A DNA stretch of 64,000 nt from Bog-756 sp038210245 (lineage in GTDB: Bacteria; Actinomycetota; Acidimicrobiia; Acidimicrobiales; RAAP-2), in the NCBI GenBank assembly GCA_038210245.1, contig JBBQWW010000010.1, positions 1-64,000 on the forward strand, written 5' to 3'. The position numbers and the translations under genes were made by a program. Positions 16,601-24,607 of the stretch are shown one piece after another (positions within the stretch are counted from its first letter, which is position 1; each line of letters opens with the position of its first letter). The notes beneath the pieces are model-generated. The model was not told the DNA's origin, did no database searches, and saw only the letters and a program-made list of their open reading frames with translations.

Positions 16601-18578
16601 CGGGCTGCCGGCCGGGGCCACGGCCCAGTTCTCGCCCTCGTCGGTCACCTCGGGGAGCAGCTCGACCCTGTCCATCGCCACCACCCCGGCCACCCCGGCC
16701 GGGACCTACGCCGTGACGGTGACCGGTACCGGCACGTCCACCTCCCACTCCACCCCCTTCTCGCTGACGGTGAACACCCCGGCCGCCATCACCTCGGCCA
16801 ACACCACCACCTTCACCCAGGCCACGGCCGGGACCTTCACGGTGACGACCTCGGGTACCCCCGCCCCGGGCCTGTCCGAGACGGGAGCCCTGCCCAGCGG
16901 GGTCACCTTCACCGACAACGGCGACGGGACGGCCCAGCTGGCCGGCACTCCGGCCAGCGGCACCAGCGGGACGTACCCGCTCACCGTCACCGCTGCCGGC
17001 GCCGGTACTCCGGCCACCCAGAGCTTCAGCCTGGTGGTGGCGGCCCAGCCCAGTGACTTCACAGTGGGTGTGCCGGCATCGGCCACCAACGTGGCCGGCA
17101 CCCTGACCAACGTCACCGTGACCACCACGGTCAGCCAGGGCGCGTCCCAGACGGTCGGACTCAGTGCCGCCGGCGCCCCGTCTGGAGCCACCGTCTCCTT
17201 CACCCCGCAGTCGATGGCCTCGGGATCCTCCTCCACACTGGGGATCACCCCGCTGGCCGGTACTCCGCCGGGGGTCTACACCATTGCGGTGACCTTCACC
17301 GGCACCACTCAGACCCACACCGCGTCGTTCCCCCTGACCGTCAACACCCCGCCGACCATCACGTCGGCCAACACCACCACCTTCACCATCGGGACGGCGG
17401 GCACCTTCACGGTGACCACCTCGGGCAGCAGCCCGATCGGGGTGTCGGAGACCGGTGCCCTGCCCTCGGGCGTCAGCTTCACCGACAACGGCAACGGGAC
17501 GGCCACACTGGCCGGTACCCCGGCGGCCGGATCGAACAGCTCGTACCCCCTGACCATCAGTGCCAGCAACGGCTACGGCACCCCGCCCAATCAGAGCTTC
17601 AGCCTGGTGGTCAACGCAGCACCCCTGCCGCCTGACTTCGGCATCTCCGCTTCGCCCCCGTCGGGCAGTGTGGCCGCCGGGAGCTCGACCACGACGGCCA
17701 TCGGCACCACGGTCATCAACGGGCCCCAGTCCGTGGCCCTCTCCGCCACCGGACTGCCGTCCGGTGCCACGGTGTCGTTCACGCCATCCTCGGTCACCGC
17801 CGGGGGGAGTTCGATCATGAAGGTCACCACCTCGGGCTCGGCGACGGGAACGTTCCCCATCACCGTGACGGGACTCGGCAACGCCTCCGGCACGCCCAGT
17901 CACTCGACCACCTTCACCTTGACCGTCACCGCAGTGGCCGCTGCCCCCCATCTGGTCCAGACGGCCAGCGGCACCGAGTCGGCCTCGTCCACGGCGCTGG
18001 CCGGCTCCTTCCCCACCCAGACCGCCGGAGGGGACCTGCTGGTGCTCTCGGCCAGTGAGTACAACGGGGCCACCAACCACATCACCTCGGTGACCGACAC
18101 CGCCGGCAACACCTGGAAGCTGATCGGCACCTACAGCGTGTCGGGCCACAACTCGAACGGGGAGATGTGGTACACCGCCAACGCGTCGCCCACCCTTACG
18201 GTGACGGTGCATAACTCGGCTGCCGCCTTCGTGAGCTTCGAGGTCCAGGAGTTCGCCGGCCTGGCCGCCACCGGACCGCTCGATGTTTCGACGGGGACGT
18301 CCAACACCAGCACCGGGGCCTCCTCCGGCCCGGCCACCTCCACGGTGGCCGGCGAGCTGGCCGTCGGGTTCGTCGCCGGCCACGGCAATGCCCAGGCCAT
18401 CTCGGTGACGTCGCCGGGCTTCACCAACCAGGCTCAGCAGACCTCCACGGGAAGCATCACCACGGTGGTCACCGGCTATCAGGTCCTGGGCGCACCGGGG
18501 GCGCAGACCTTCGCCGGCACGTTCGGGACAGCCATGTACTGGGCCGCCGGTATCGCCATCTTCAAACCCGGTCCCTGA
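13692..18578 (+). CDS. Purple-acid-phosphatase-like surface protein 2, multidomain
   Basis: A 1628-residue secreted paralogue of the preceding protein. After a signal segment (about 18-41) the phosphatase core keeps all standard motifs: GDLGE, GDVAY, GNHG (G282, N283, H284), VFHYP and GHAHTYQR, so it should bind a two-metal centre. It is followed by Ig-like and FN3 domains, a first copy of the 210-residue C-terminal module (about 720-925), a long array of alternating beta-sandwich repeats including He_PIG-type putative Ig domains (about 930-1410), and a second copy of the module (1416-1628). The start ATG has GGGAGG 7 bases upstream. No sortase motif or terminal anchor is seen, so retention at the surface would need the repeat domains. 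It lies 159 bases after its paralogue. Confidence 0.83.
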   Translation: MSSSTEHTTTPEMARRRRHRLAPLVAVAAAVLAAVTVIPLEVASAAGPPPVNVVPFTGFNSTLMRAPYVTDLTQTTADVNWATSVSNVTSPGSVQWGPLGNCTAHTTAVPANLPNSYPSAGTPASITGSAYSVVSGTNEYQSTVVLTGLSPSTKYCYRPLGPGSVDLLGSNPTQSFTTLNPAGTAAPLTFDVVGDLGETLYGSSTPFLNNLNTGQAAIDNLIGQSATTAGAKFVVTAGDVAYSGGTQANYGDLKNTGSDISNIFGPSYWAQTGGLPVYAGEGNHGQNTIGLHNWPEANIAQASNGVYSYDSYPAIAADGTSAANYPDAWYAVSDGNTRIYVIDAAWADGNVGKTNMYQVDHDAHWTTSSPEYQWLAADLASHPNTIKMAVFHYPLRSDNSTQASDTNLQNTGSNPNSLEALLATNGVQLAFNGHAHTYQRIAPANYQQTGTIVNYVTGGGGGILEPVSGGSACSAFTSTGSIYALGWSPTSNSGTACGSGVPTPQSFAQVFNYLQVSVNGNQVTVTPINAAGQPFDQQTYTYSGVTSQPTTVIDSPPPALTNATTASVTFHGTGGVTGFTCKLDAGSATACTSPVSYSGLALGSHTLTVTGNGATPASATWTVDTSLPSVPTGVSANAISSTQVNLAWTASSDNTGVTGYDIYRNGTLLTTTSGTGTTYSDTSVTASKLYSYTLDARDGAGNVSAQSSPPATATTPTGPSGPALVQTAGSSTTTVNLPAASTPGDLLVLSASVLTGASKPITAVTDGKNSWSKATAHFVSGKNSDGELWYAPNAASVQSVTVTTGATTVALQLQEFSGVATTSPLDTSVSAANTGSSASAGPITPAAAGELAVGFIAGHSSTQPINVTSPGYTNEPLITTSTPSKVSVISGYQALSSTGAQSFAGTFTTAMYWAAGIALFKAGSVPPPPGDFSVSATPTSGSAVIGTPATSTITTATVSGAAQTVGFTATGLPAGATAQFSPSSVTSGSSSTLSIATTPATPAGTYAVTVTGTGTSTSHSTPFSLTVNTPAAITSANTTTFTQATAGTFTVTTSGTPAPGLSETGALPSGVTFTDNGDGTAQLAGTPASGTSGTYPLTVTAAGAGTPATQSFSLVVAAQPSDFTVGVPASATNVAGTLTNVTVTTTVSQGASQTVGLSAAGAPSGATVSFTPQSMASGSSSTLGITPLAGTPPGVYTIAVTFTGTTQTHTASFPLTVNTPPTITSANTTTFTIGTAGTFTVTTSGSSPIGVSETGALPSGVSFTDNGNGTATLAGTPAAGSNSSYPLTISASNGYGTPPNQSFSLVVNAAPLPPDFGISASPPSGSVAAGSSTTTAIGTTVINGPQSVALSATGLPSGATVSFTPSSVTAGGSSIMKVTTSGSATGTFPITVTGLGNASGTPSHSTTFTLTVTAVAAAPHLVQTASGTESASSTALAGSFPTQTAGGDLLVLSASEYNGATNHITSVTDTAGNTWKLIGTYSVSGHNSNGEMWYTANASPTLTVTVHNSAAAFVSFEVQEFAGLAATGPLDVSTGTSNTSTGASSGPATSTVAGELAVGFVAGHGNAQAISVTSPGFTNQAQQTSTGSITTVVTGYQVLGAPGAQTFAGTFGTAMYWAAGIAIFKPGP

Positions 18579-18958
18579 CCCGTCCACGCTCCGGGGGTGC
18601 AGCGATCGCCACCCGACCCTCGGTGGTCATGGGCCACTGTCCGTGGGAGGATTTTCTGGCGGTGAACAGCACCTGAACGTGGGGTGAATTCGGAGATACT
18701 CCCTACTCAAGGGGGTTTAATCGACTCATCTGCCCGCCCGCCGCCCACTCCAAGCCGTGATTATCTCACCCTAAGTGGTTGGTGGTGGCCACTCCTTGCG
18801 GCGCCTCAGAGGGGGCGGTACCGTCGCCCCCGGACCTACCCCCCAGACCCACGGCGGCTCGGGTGGGAAGTTCCAGTTGTCGGGGCACCCATCGAAGGAC
18901 GGATCCGATTCTCCTGGCTGTCGGGCAGGGAGCGGTGAGTCAGAAGAAAGGAACATCC
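18579..18958. other. Intergenic region upstream of glycine-rich protein
   Basis: About 380 bases without a supported gene. A frame open from 18779 joins the next protein but lacks protein-like composition before 18959. I see no convincing -35/-10 pair and no stable hairpin with a T run. Confidence 0.4.
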
Positions 18959-20740
18959 ATGATTCGATCTCCATTCGGGGGCGGAGCGCCACGCGCCTCC
19001 CATACGGTCGGGCCGCGGCGTGCGAAGCGCCACGTAGTCGGAGTGGTTGCGCTCGCCGGTGGCCTACTGGCCGCGCCTTTGGCCTTGACCGTGGGGACCA
19101 CTGATGCGGTGGCCGCGTCGGTCCACGCGCTGTCCCCGGCTGTCCCCGATTGCCCCACCTATGCCGCATCGTTCGGTCCGAATGTGGTGAAGGTCCAATT
19201 TAGTTACCGAGTCGTTCCACAGACTTGGGTTGTCCCCTCGAACGCCATCCTCAATTCGATCTGTCTCGATGCCAGTGGCGCCCAGGGTGGGGCCGGGACG
19301 GCCAACACGTTTGGCGATGGAGGGACAGTCAACGTGGTGCCAAATCTCATCGCCGGCCAGTCGATCCAGGCCTACGTGGGGCAGCAAGGTAGTGCGGCAT
19401 CGGCGGGTGGAGCCGGTGGTGTCGGTGGTGGTGGGAGCGGCGGACCGGGAGCCGGAGGTGGGGGCGGTTCGACGCAGGTGTTCACTCAGGGCAGCCTCTT
19501 GCTGGCCACCGGAGGAGGTGGCGGCGGTGGAGCTGCGACCACAGGCGGCGCTGGTGGACCGTCTGCAGGCAACTCGGTGGGTAACGGTGTGGCCGGGACC
19601 GCGTCGACGGGCGGCGGCGGCGGTGCCGGCACCTCGTTGGGCGCCGGCGCAGCCGGAACCGGCAGCGCATCGGCCACGAGCGGGAGCGGGCCTACCACGA
19701 CGGCAGGGTCGCCGGCCACGGGCGGGATCGGTGACACCACGCTGACCGGTGGTGGCGGTGGTGGTGGTGGCTACTTCACCGGCGGAGGGGGCGGCGCGGG
19801 CGCCGGGGGAGGCGGCGGCTCAGGGTACGCCGACCCCGCTCGCTCACTTTCCCAGCCGTACTTCCAGGGTCACTGGAAGTTGAACGGGAACCTGACCATC
19901 ACCTATCAGACGTCCACGCCGCTGCCACCGCCGCCGCCTCCAGGGGGCGGCCAGCCCCCGATTTCGTCGCCCAGCAACGGCTACTGGCTCGGTGCCACGG
20001 ACGGTGGCATCTTCAGCTTCGGGAGTGCGCTGTTCCACGGTTCGCAGGGCGCTACCCGGCTCAACAAGCCCATCGTGGGGATGGCCGGCACCTCGCCTGC
20101 CGGTGCGGCCGCCAACGGCTATTGGCTGGTGGCCTCCGATGGGGGCATCTTCGCCCACGGATCGGCCCAGTTTTTCGGTTCGACCGGGAGCATCCACCTG
20201 AACAAGCCCATTGTCGGCATGGCTGCCTCGCCCGATGACGGTGGATACTGGCTGGTGGCCTCCGATGGCGGGATCTTCGCCTTCGGCGACGCCCGGTTCT
20301 TCGGTTCGACCGGGAGCATCCACCTGAACAAGCCCGTCGTCGGAATGGCCGCCACCCCGGACGGAGGCGGCTACTGGTTGGTGGCCTCAGACGGCGGGAT
20401 CTTCGCCTTCGGCGACGCCCAGTTCAACGGCTCCATGGGTGGCTCGCACCTGAACCAGCCCATTGTCGGCATGGCCGCCGATGCGCAAGTCCCCGGTGCG
20501 TACTGGCTGGTGGCCTCCGATGGGGGCATCTTCACCTTCGGCGGGGCCCCCTACCTGGGGTCGACCGGCAACATCCACCTGAACAAGCCCATCGTGGGCA
20601 TGTCGGCATCGCTGGACGGGGCCGGATACCGGTTCGTGGCCACCGACGGTGGGGTGTTCTGTTTCGGTAGTGCCCTGTTCTACGGATCCACCGGCAGCAT
20701 CCAGCTGAACCAACCCATCGTGGGGATGGCCAGCGCCTGA
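18959..20740 (+). CDS. Secreted glycine-rich protein with six GYWLVASDGG repeats
   Basis: A 593-residue exported protein. A basic N-terminus and hydrophobic stretch (about 22-52, ending AVAA) form the signal peptide. Residues 60-310 contain a beta-rich segment and long Gly-rich runs, reminiscent of glycine-rich domains in surface proteins. A proline hinge (about 325-332) leads to six tandem repeats (341-593). The core units are 42 residues, with consensus GYWLVASDGGIFAFGDA, then FxGSTGSIHLNKPIVGMA. Six copies suggest a closed beta-propeller or a stacked solenoid. Similar repeats are common in secreted actinobacterial proteins, usually of unknown role, sometimes beside peptidase or hydrolase domains. 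None is visible here, so binding or a structural role is my guess. AAAGGAAC precedes the chosen ATG. Confidence 0.78.
   Translation: MIRSPFGGGAPRASHTVGPRRAKRHVVGVVALAGGLLAAPLALTVGTTDAVAASVHALSPAVPDCPTYAASFGPNVVKVQFSYRVVPQTWVVPSNAILNSICLDASGAQGGAGTANTFGDGGTVNVVPNLIAGQSIQAYVGQQGSAASAGGAGGVGGGGSGGPGAGGGGGSTQVFTQGSLLLATGGGGGGGAATTGGAGGPSAGNSVGNGVAGTASTGGGGGAGTSLGAGAAGTGSASATSGSGPTTTAGSPATGGIGDTTLTGGGGGGGGYFTGGGGGAGAGGGGGSGYADPARSLSQPYFQGHWKLNGNLTITYQTSTPLPPPPPPGGGQPPISSPSNGYWLGATDGGIFSFGSALFHGSQGATRLNKPIVGMAGTSPAGAAANGYWLVASDGGIFAHGSAQFFGSTGSIHLNKPIVGMAASPDDGGYWLVASDGGIFAFGDARFFGSTGSIHLNKPVVGMAATPDGGGYWLVASDGGIFAFGDAQFNGSMGGSHLNQPIVGMAADAQVPGAYWLVASDGGIFTFGGAPYLGSTGNIHLNKPIVGMSASLDGAGYRFVATDGGVFCFGSALFYGSTGSIQLNQPIVGMASA
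19979..20737 (+). repeat. Tandem repeat array coding for 42-residue units
   Basis: Six in-frame repeats of about 126 bp. Adjacent copies share long identical runs, for example around 20176-20212 and 20302-20336, both encoding GSTGSIHLNKP, which points to recent duplication or gene conversion. Confidence 0.85.
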
Positions 20741-20855
20741 GCCGGTCCGGTCCCGACATCCTTCGGAACGCCAGCTGGTCGTCGACTTCGGTCGGCGGCC
20801 AGCGGCGCGTCACGACCACGGCGCGTCCGACCGCGTCGCGCCGCTCGGCGGCGGG

Positions 20856-21425
20856 TCAGGCCGGTGGTGCGGGCCGACGACGACGTTCCTCGAAGAACGC
20901 CTTGAGCAGCGCCGATGCCTCAGCCGCACGCAATCCGACCGTCATCGGGACCTCGTGGTTGAGCCGGGGGTCGGCGCACAGGTTGTAGAGGGAGCCGCAG
21001 GCCCCGGCTTTGGGATCGGCGGCCCCGAACACCAGGCGACCCACCCGGGCGGCCACCAGACCACCGGCGCACATGGGGCACGGCTCCAGGGTGACCACCA
21101 GGGTGACCTCGGCCAGACGCCAGGTGCCCAGCACCTCGGCGGCATCGGCCAGGGCCAGCAGCTCGGCGTGGGCGGTCGGATCCCCCCGGCGTTGCCGTTC
21201 GTTGTGGCGGGCGGCGATCACCCGGCCGTGGAGAAGGGCCACGGCGCCCACCGGTACGTCGCCGTGGGTCACGGCAACGGCGGCCTCGTCGAGAGCCAGG
21301 CCCATGGCCTGCTCGTCGCTCAGGAGGGGACCGGGTTGGAGGTCGGGGCCATCCGGGTCTCCCCGGCTCTCGGAAGCGTCGTCCCGTCGGGGGTCCGGTC
21401 GTGGTGAGGTCGCGTCGGTGCCCAT
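20856..21425 (-). CDS. tadA: tRNA-specific adenosine deaminase TadA
   Basis: A zinc-dependent deaminase that converts A34 to inosine in the anticodon of tRNA-Arg(ACG). The cytidine-deaminase-fold motifs are intact: HAE at residues 86-88 (zinc-binding His and catalytic Glu) and PCPMC at 115-119 (two zinc Cys). The C-terminal helix ends in Arg-rich sequence, as is usual. At 189 residues it carries about 35 extra N-terminal residues, Asp/Pro-rich and probably disordered; a shorter start at Met41 is possible. Frames extending further upstream run into the tRNA-Ser(GGA) gene, so I begin at 21425, just outside it. The gene may be cotranscribed with that tRNA. Confidence 0.9.
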   Translation of the reverse strand: MGTDATSPRPDPRRDDASESRGDPDGPDLQPGPLLSDEQAMGLALDEAAVAVTHGDVPVGAVALLHGRVIAARHNERQRRGDPTAHAELLALADAAEVLGTWRLAEVTLVVTLEPCPMCAGGLVAARVGRLVFGAADPKAGACGSLYNLCADPRLNHEVPMTVGLRAAEASALLKAFFEERRRRPAPPA

Positions 21426-21426
21426 G

Positions 21427-21514
21427 TGGCGGAGGCGGTGGGATTTGAACCCACGGTGAGTTTCCCCACACACGATTTCCAGTCGTGCCGATTCGGCCGC
21501 TCTCGCACGCCTCC
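21427..21514 (-). tRNA. tRNA-Ser(GGA)
   Basis: An 88-nt class II tRNA on the minus strand. The acceptor stem GGAGGCG/CGCCTCC is perfect, the anticodon loop CTGGAAA gives GGA (plus-strand 21478-21480), and it has a long variable arm, GGTTCAAATCC in the T arm and an encoded CCA at 21427-21429. It decodes UCC and UCU. Confidence 0.95.
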
Positions 21515-21655
21515 GGTTGCCTGGGCGCCCCCGGTACGATCCGGCGGAGCCAATGGCCCCGACAGGCTACTCCGCCGCTCCAGTCGTGGCGGACGCCGCA
21601 ACCGGAGCCGACTGGCGGTGGGGACCGAGGGCCATCGGGCGGTATCATCCTTCCA

Positions 21656-21791
21656 GCCCCGACGTTGTGTGCGGCGGCTGGGTCCTGCGCAACGTCCGCC
21701 TGTGAATCGAGTCAGGGTCGGAAGGCAGCAGCTCTCAGCAGGTCAGGCCGTGTGCCGCAGCCAACCTGGCCGTCGCACAGAACGTCGGGGC
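21656..21791 (+). ncRNA. ffs: Signal recognition particle RNA, small bacterial type
   Basis: The conserved SRP apical domain is evident: GGTCGGAAGGCAGCAG followed by CTCTCAGCAGG carries the GGAA tetraloop and the symmetric and asymmetric internal loops bound by Ffh. Closing the molecule, GCCCCGACGTT (21656-21666) pairs perfectly with AACGTCGGGGC (21781-21791). Position immediately upstream of dnaX is common in bacteria. The outer ends are set by the terminal stem and may be a few bases off. Confidence 0.9.
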
Positions 21792-21900
21792 CGACAGGTT
21801 GCTCGGACGGGACCGGGCGGCCCGCCCGCCGTCCGGTCGGTCCGCATCGTCGGCGCCCAGCCGGAAAATCCGCGGCCGGCGACCGGTAGGCTGCCTCGAC

Positions 21901-23925
21901 GTGGCCGACACACCGGACGACACCCCCTATCAGTCGCTGTATCGACGCTTCCGTCCCTCCACCTTCGCTGAGGTCAAGGGCCAGGACCACGTCGTGCTGG
22001 CCCTCCGCAACGCTGTCCGGGACGGGCGGGTGGCCCACGCCTATCTGTTCAGCGGACCCCGTGGGACGGGCAAGACCTCCACCGCCCGGATTCTGGCCAA
22101 GGCCCTCAACTGCACCGACCTGCAGGACGGCGAACCCTGCGGGGTCTGCCTCTCCTGTGTCGAGATCGCCAAGGGCACCTCGCTCGACGTCCACGAGCTC
22201 GACGCCGCCTCCAACAACGGGGTGGAGGCCATGCGGGACCTGGTCTCCCGGGCCGCCCTGGGCACGCCGGGGCGCCAGAAGGTCTACATCGTCGACGAGG
22301 TCCACATGCTCTCCACGGCGGCCTCCAACGCCCTGCTCAAGACCCTGGAGGAGCCGCCGGTCCACGTGATCTTCGTGCTAGCCACTACGGACCCCCAGAA
22401 GGTCCTGCCCACCATCCGGAGTCGGACCCAGCACTTCGAATTCCGGTTGCTGGGCCCCGAGACCCTGGGGCAGCTGCTGGATCAGGTGCGCCGCGACGCC
22501 CATCTGGAAGTGCCCGACGAGGCGCTCGACCTGGCCGTGCGACGAGGTCGAGGCTCGGCCCGCGACGCCCTGTCGATCCTCGACCAGGTAGCGGCGTCCG
22601 ACTCGATGGACGACGACCTGCCCGAGCTCGACGAGGTGGTGGAGGCTCTGGCCGAGCGGGACATCGGTCGGGCTCTGGTGGCCGTGGCCCATCTGACGTC
22701 GGCCGGGTTCAGTCCCCAGCAGCTGACCGGGGATCTGGTCGACTACCTGCGCCAGGGGTTTCTGTCCCTGGTGGCCCCCGAGCTGATGAGCGTGTCCGGC
22801 ACCGAGCGGGAGGCCTTGGCGGGCCGGGCTGAGCGGGTCGGCCTGGCCACCCTGGTCCGAGCCATGGAGGTGCTCGGCCGGGCCCAGGTCGACATGCGGG
22901 ACGCCCCCGATCCACGGGTCAATCTCGAGGTGGCCCTGGTCCGCCTGGCCCACCCGGAGGCCGATGACTCGCCCGAGGCACTGCTGGCCCGTATCGAACG
23001 GCTCGAGGCCGGGGTTCGGATGGGCGGCGCAGCCAGCCCTGCGGCACCGGCCCCGGCGGTCCCAGTCCGTCCGTCGGCCCCGGCCCCGGAGCGGGCCCTC
23101 GACTCCCAACCGATCGAAACCGCCACCTCCAGCCCCGGATCCTCCGACCGTCCGACCGCGGGTCCGACTGACAGTGAGCACGGCGGTCCGCTGGCCCCCA
23201 AGCCGACGCTCGGGGCCCTGCGTCGGGGAGCCGCCACCACCCCTGACCCAGGGACGGCCGGAGCCCCGCCCGCCCCACCCGCCTCCCCTCTCCCTCCGAC
23301 GGTCGAAGTGGCCCCAGTCCCGCCCTCGAGTCCCGAGGTGCCGGTGGCGTCATCGCCGAGCGTTCCCGCCGGGCCCTTCCCCACCCGGGACCAGCTGGTC
23401 CAGGCGTGGGGCGACCATGTCATCGGCCGTCTGCGGCCCAAGGCCAAGGCACTGTTCCAGGCCGGCCGGTTCGTGGGCGTGGACGGCGACCGGGCGGTGT
23501 TCGGCCTGCCCAACGAGACCCACCGGAACCGGTGCCGTGAGGTGCAAGGCGAGATCGAGGCGGCGCTCCGCGACCAGTTCGGTCGACCGATCGACCTCGA
23601 ACTGGTCGTGGATCCGGGAGCAGAGCCAGCTCGGAGCCGGGCCGGTTCCCCGTCGGATGATGCGGTGGCGTCGTCCACCGGTCCACCGGTCCGGGGATCC
23701 GACCGCCCGACACCGGGGGAGTCGACTCCGTCCGGCCTAGCCGTCCCCGCCCCCTCACCCTCGCCGCCCGGGGGGCCGGTCCGCCACGACGAGCCCGACG
23801 AATCCGACGAGGAACATGACCCTTCCGTCTTCGACGACGCCCACCTCGGAGAGGTCGCCGACGTGGACAACTCGGCGCAGGCCCGGGTCCTCCAGGCCTT
23901 CCCCGGCGCGGAGGAGGTGGGGTAG
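21901..23925 (+). CDS. dnaX: DNA polymerase III subunit gamma/tau
   Basis: The clamp-loader ATPase that loads the beta sliding clamp, 674 residues. The AAA+ domain holds Walker A GPRGTGKT (52-59), a four-Cys zinc module starting at LNC and ending CLSC, Walker B DEVHM, and the RSRTQHFEF segment after sensor 1. Domains II-III follow to about residue 370. A long Pro/Ala/Ser-rich linker (about 380-490) connects to a C-terminal domain and an acidic tail. I see no A-rich slippery site for a programmed frameshift, so a single tau-like product is likely. The GTG at 21901 is chosen because earlier starts intrude on the SRP RNA. The stop abuts the recR start with no intervening ybaB gene. Confidence 0.93.
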   Translation: MADTPDDTPYQSLYRRFRPSTFAEVKGQDHVVLALRNAVRDGRVAHAYLFSGPRGTGKTSTARILAKALNCTDLQDGEPCGVCLSCVEIAKGTSLDVHELDAASNNGVEAMRDLVSRAALGTPGRQKVYIVDEVHMLSTAASNALLKTLEEPPVHVIFVLATTDPQKVLPTIRSRTQHFEFRLLGPETLGQLLDQVRRDAHLEVPDEALDLAVRRGRGSARDALSILDQVAASDSMDDDLPELDEVVEALAERDIGRALVAVAHLTSAGFSPQQLTGDLVDYLRQGFLSLVAPELMSVSGTEREALAGRAERVGLATLVRAMEVLGRAQVDMRDAPDPRVNLEVALVRLAHPEADDSPEALLARIERLEAGVRMGGAASPAAPAPAVPVRPSAPAPERALDSQPIETATSSPGSSDRPTAGPTDSEHGGPLAPKPTLGALRRGAATTPDPGTAGAPPAPPASPLPPTVEVAPVPPSSPEVPVASSPSVPAGPFPTRDQLVQAWGDHVIGRLRPKAKALFQAGRFVGVDGDRAVFGLPNETHRNRCREVQGEIEAALRDQFGRPIDLELVVDPGAEPARSRAGSPSDDAVASSTGPPVRGSDRPTPGESTPSGLAVPAPSPSPPGGPVRHDEPDESDEEHDPSVFDDAHLGEVADVDNSAQARVLQAFPGAEEVG

Positions 23926-24531
23926 TTGGCCATCTTCTCCGGACCCCTGCAGAGCCTGATTGACGAGTTGGGCCGCCTGCCCGGCGTGGGCCCCAAGTCG
24001 GCCCAGCGGATCACCTTCCACCTCTTGAAGGTGGCACCCGAGGACGCCCTCCGACTGGCCGAGGCCATCATCGCCGTCAAGGAACGGATCACGCTGTGCA
24101 CCCGGTGCTTCAACGTGGCCGAAGGGGGACTGTGCGCCATCTGCCTCGACGACCGGAGGGATGCCGCCTCGGTCTGTGTGGTGGAGGATCCCCGGGACAT
24201 CGTCTCGGTGGAGAAGACCGGCGAGTTCTCCGGCAAGTACCACGTGCTCCAGGGAGCGCTCAATCCCATCGAGGGGATCGGTCCGGAGCAGCTGCGGGTA
24301 CGTGAGCTGCTGGTGCGGGTGGAGGCGGAGGGCATCACCGAGGTGATCCTCTGCACCAACCCCAACCTCGAGGGTGAGGCCACGGCCATGTACCTGGCCC
24401 GGCTGCTGAAGCCCATGGGCCTGACCGTCACCCGGATCGCCAGTGGGCTGCCGGTGGGTGGGGATCTCGAGTACGCCGACGAGCTCACGCTGGGTCGGGC
24501 CCTCGAGGGTCGTCGAGAGGTCGAAGCCTGA
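23926..24531 (+). CDS. recR: Recombination mediator protein RecR
   Basis: A 201-residue recombinational repair protein that acts with RecO and RecF to load RecA at single-stranded gaps. The helix-hairpin-helix (LPGVGPKSAQRI), the zinc finger C58-x2-C61...C70-x2-C73, the Toprim domain and the C-terminal GLPVGGDLEYAD segment are all present, with normal family length. Translation starts at a TTG directly after the dnaX stop, so the two are coupled. Confidence 0.95.
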   Translation: MAIFSGPLQSLIDELGRLPGVGPKSAQRITFHLLKVAPEDALRLAEAIIAVKERITLCTRCFNVAEGGLCAICLDDRRDAASVCVVEDPRDIVSVEKTGEFSGKYHVLQGALNPIEGIGPEQLRVRELLVRVEAEGITEVILCTNPNLEGEATAMYLARLLKPMGLTVTRIASGLPVGGDLEYADELTLGRALEGRREVEA

Positions 24532-24607
24532 AAGCGAACCCCCCGGGCCCGCCCCGCCGCGTGTCCGCGTGCATCGGGGACACCACCGACCGCGCCCGGC
24601 GCGTCCG

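Noticed and set aside
16380..18587. A 735-codon minus-strand frame opposite phosphatase 2
   Set aside because: Same reason. Its repeat-like composition mirrors the Ig repeats on the other strand.
22300..23500. Programmed frameshift in dnaX
   Set aside because: There is no A-rich slippery run or following stop that would give a gamma product.
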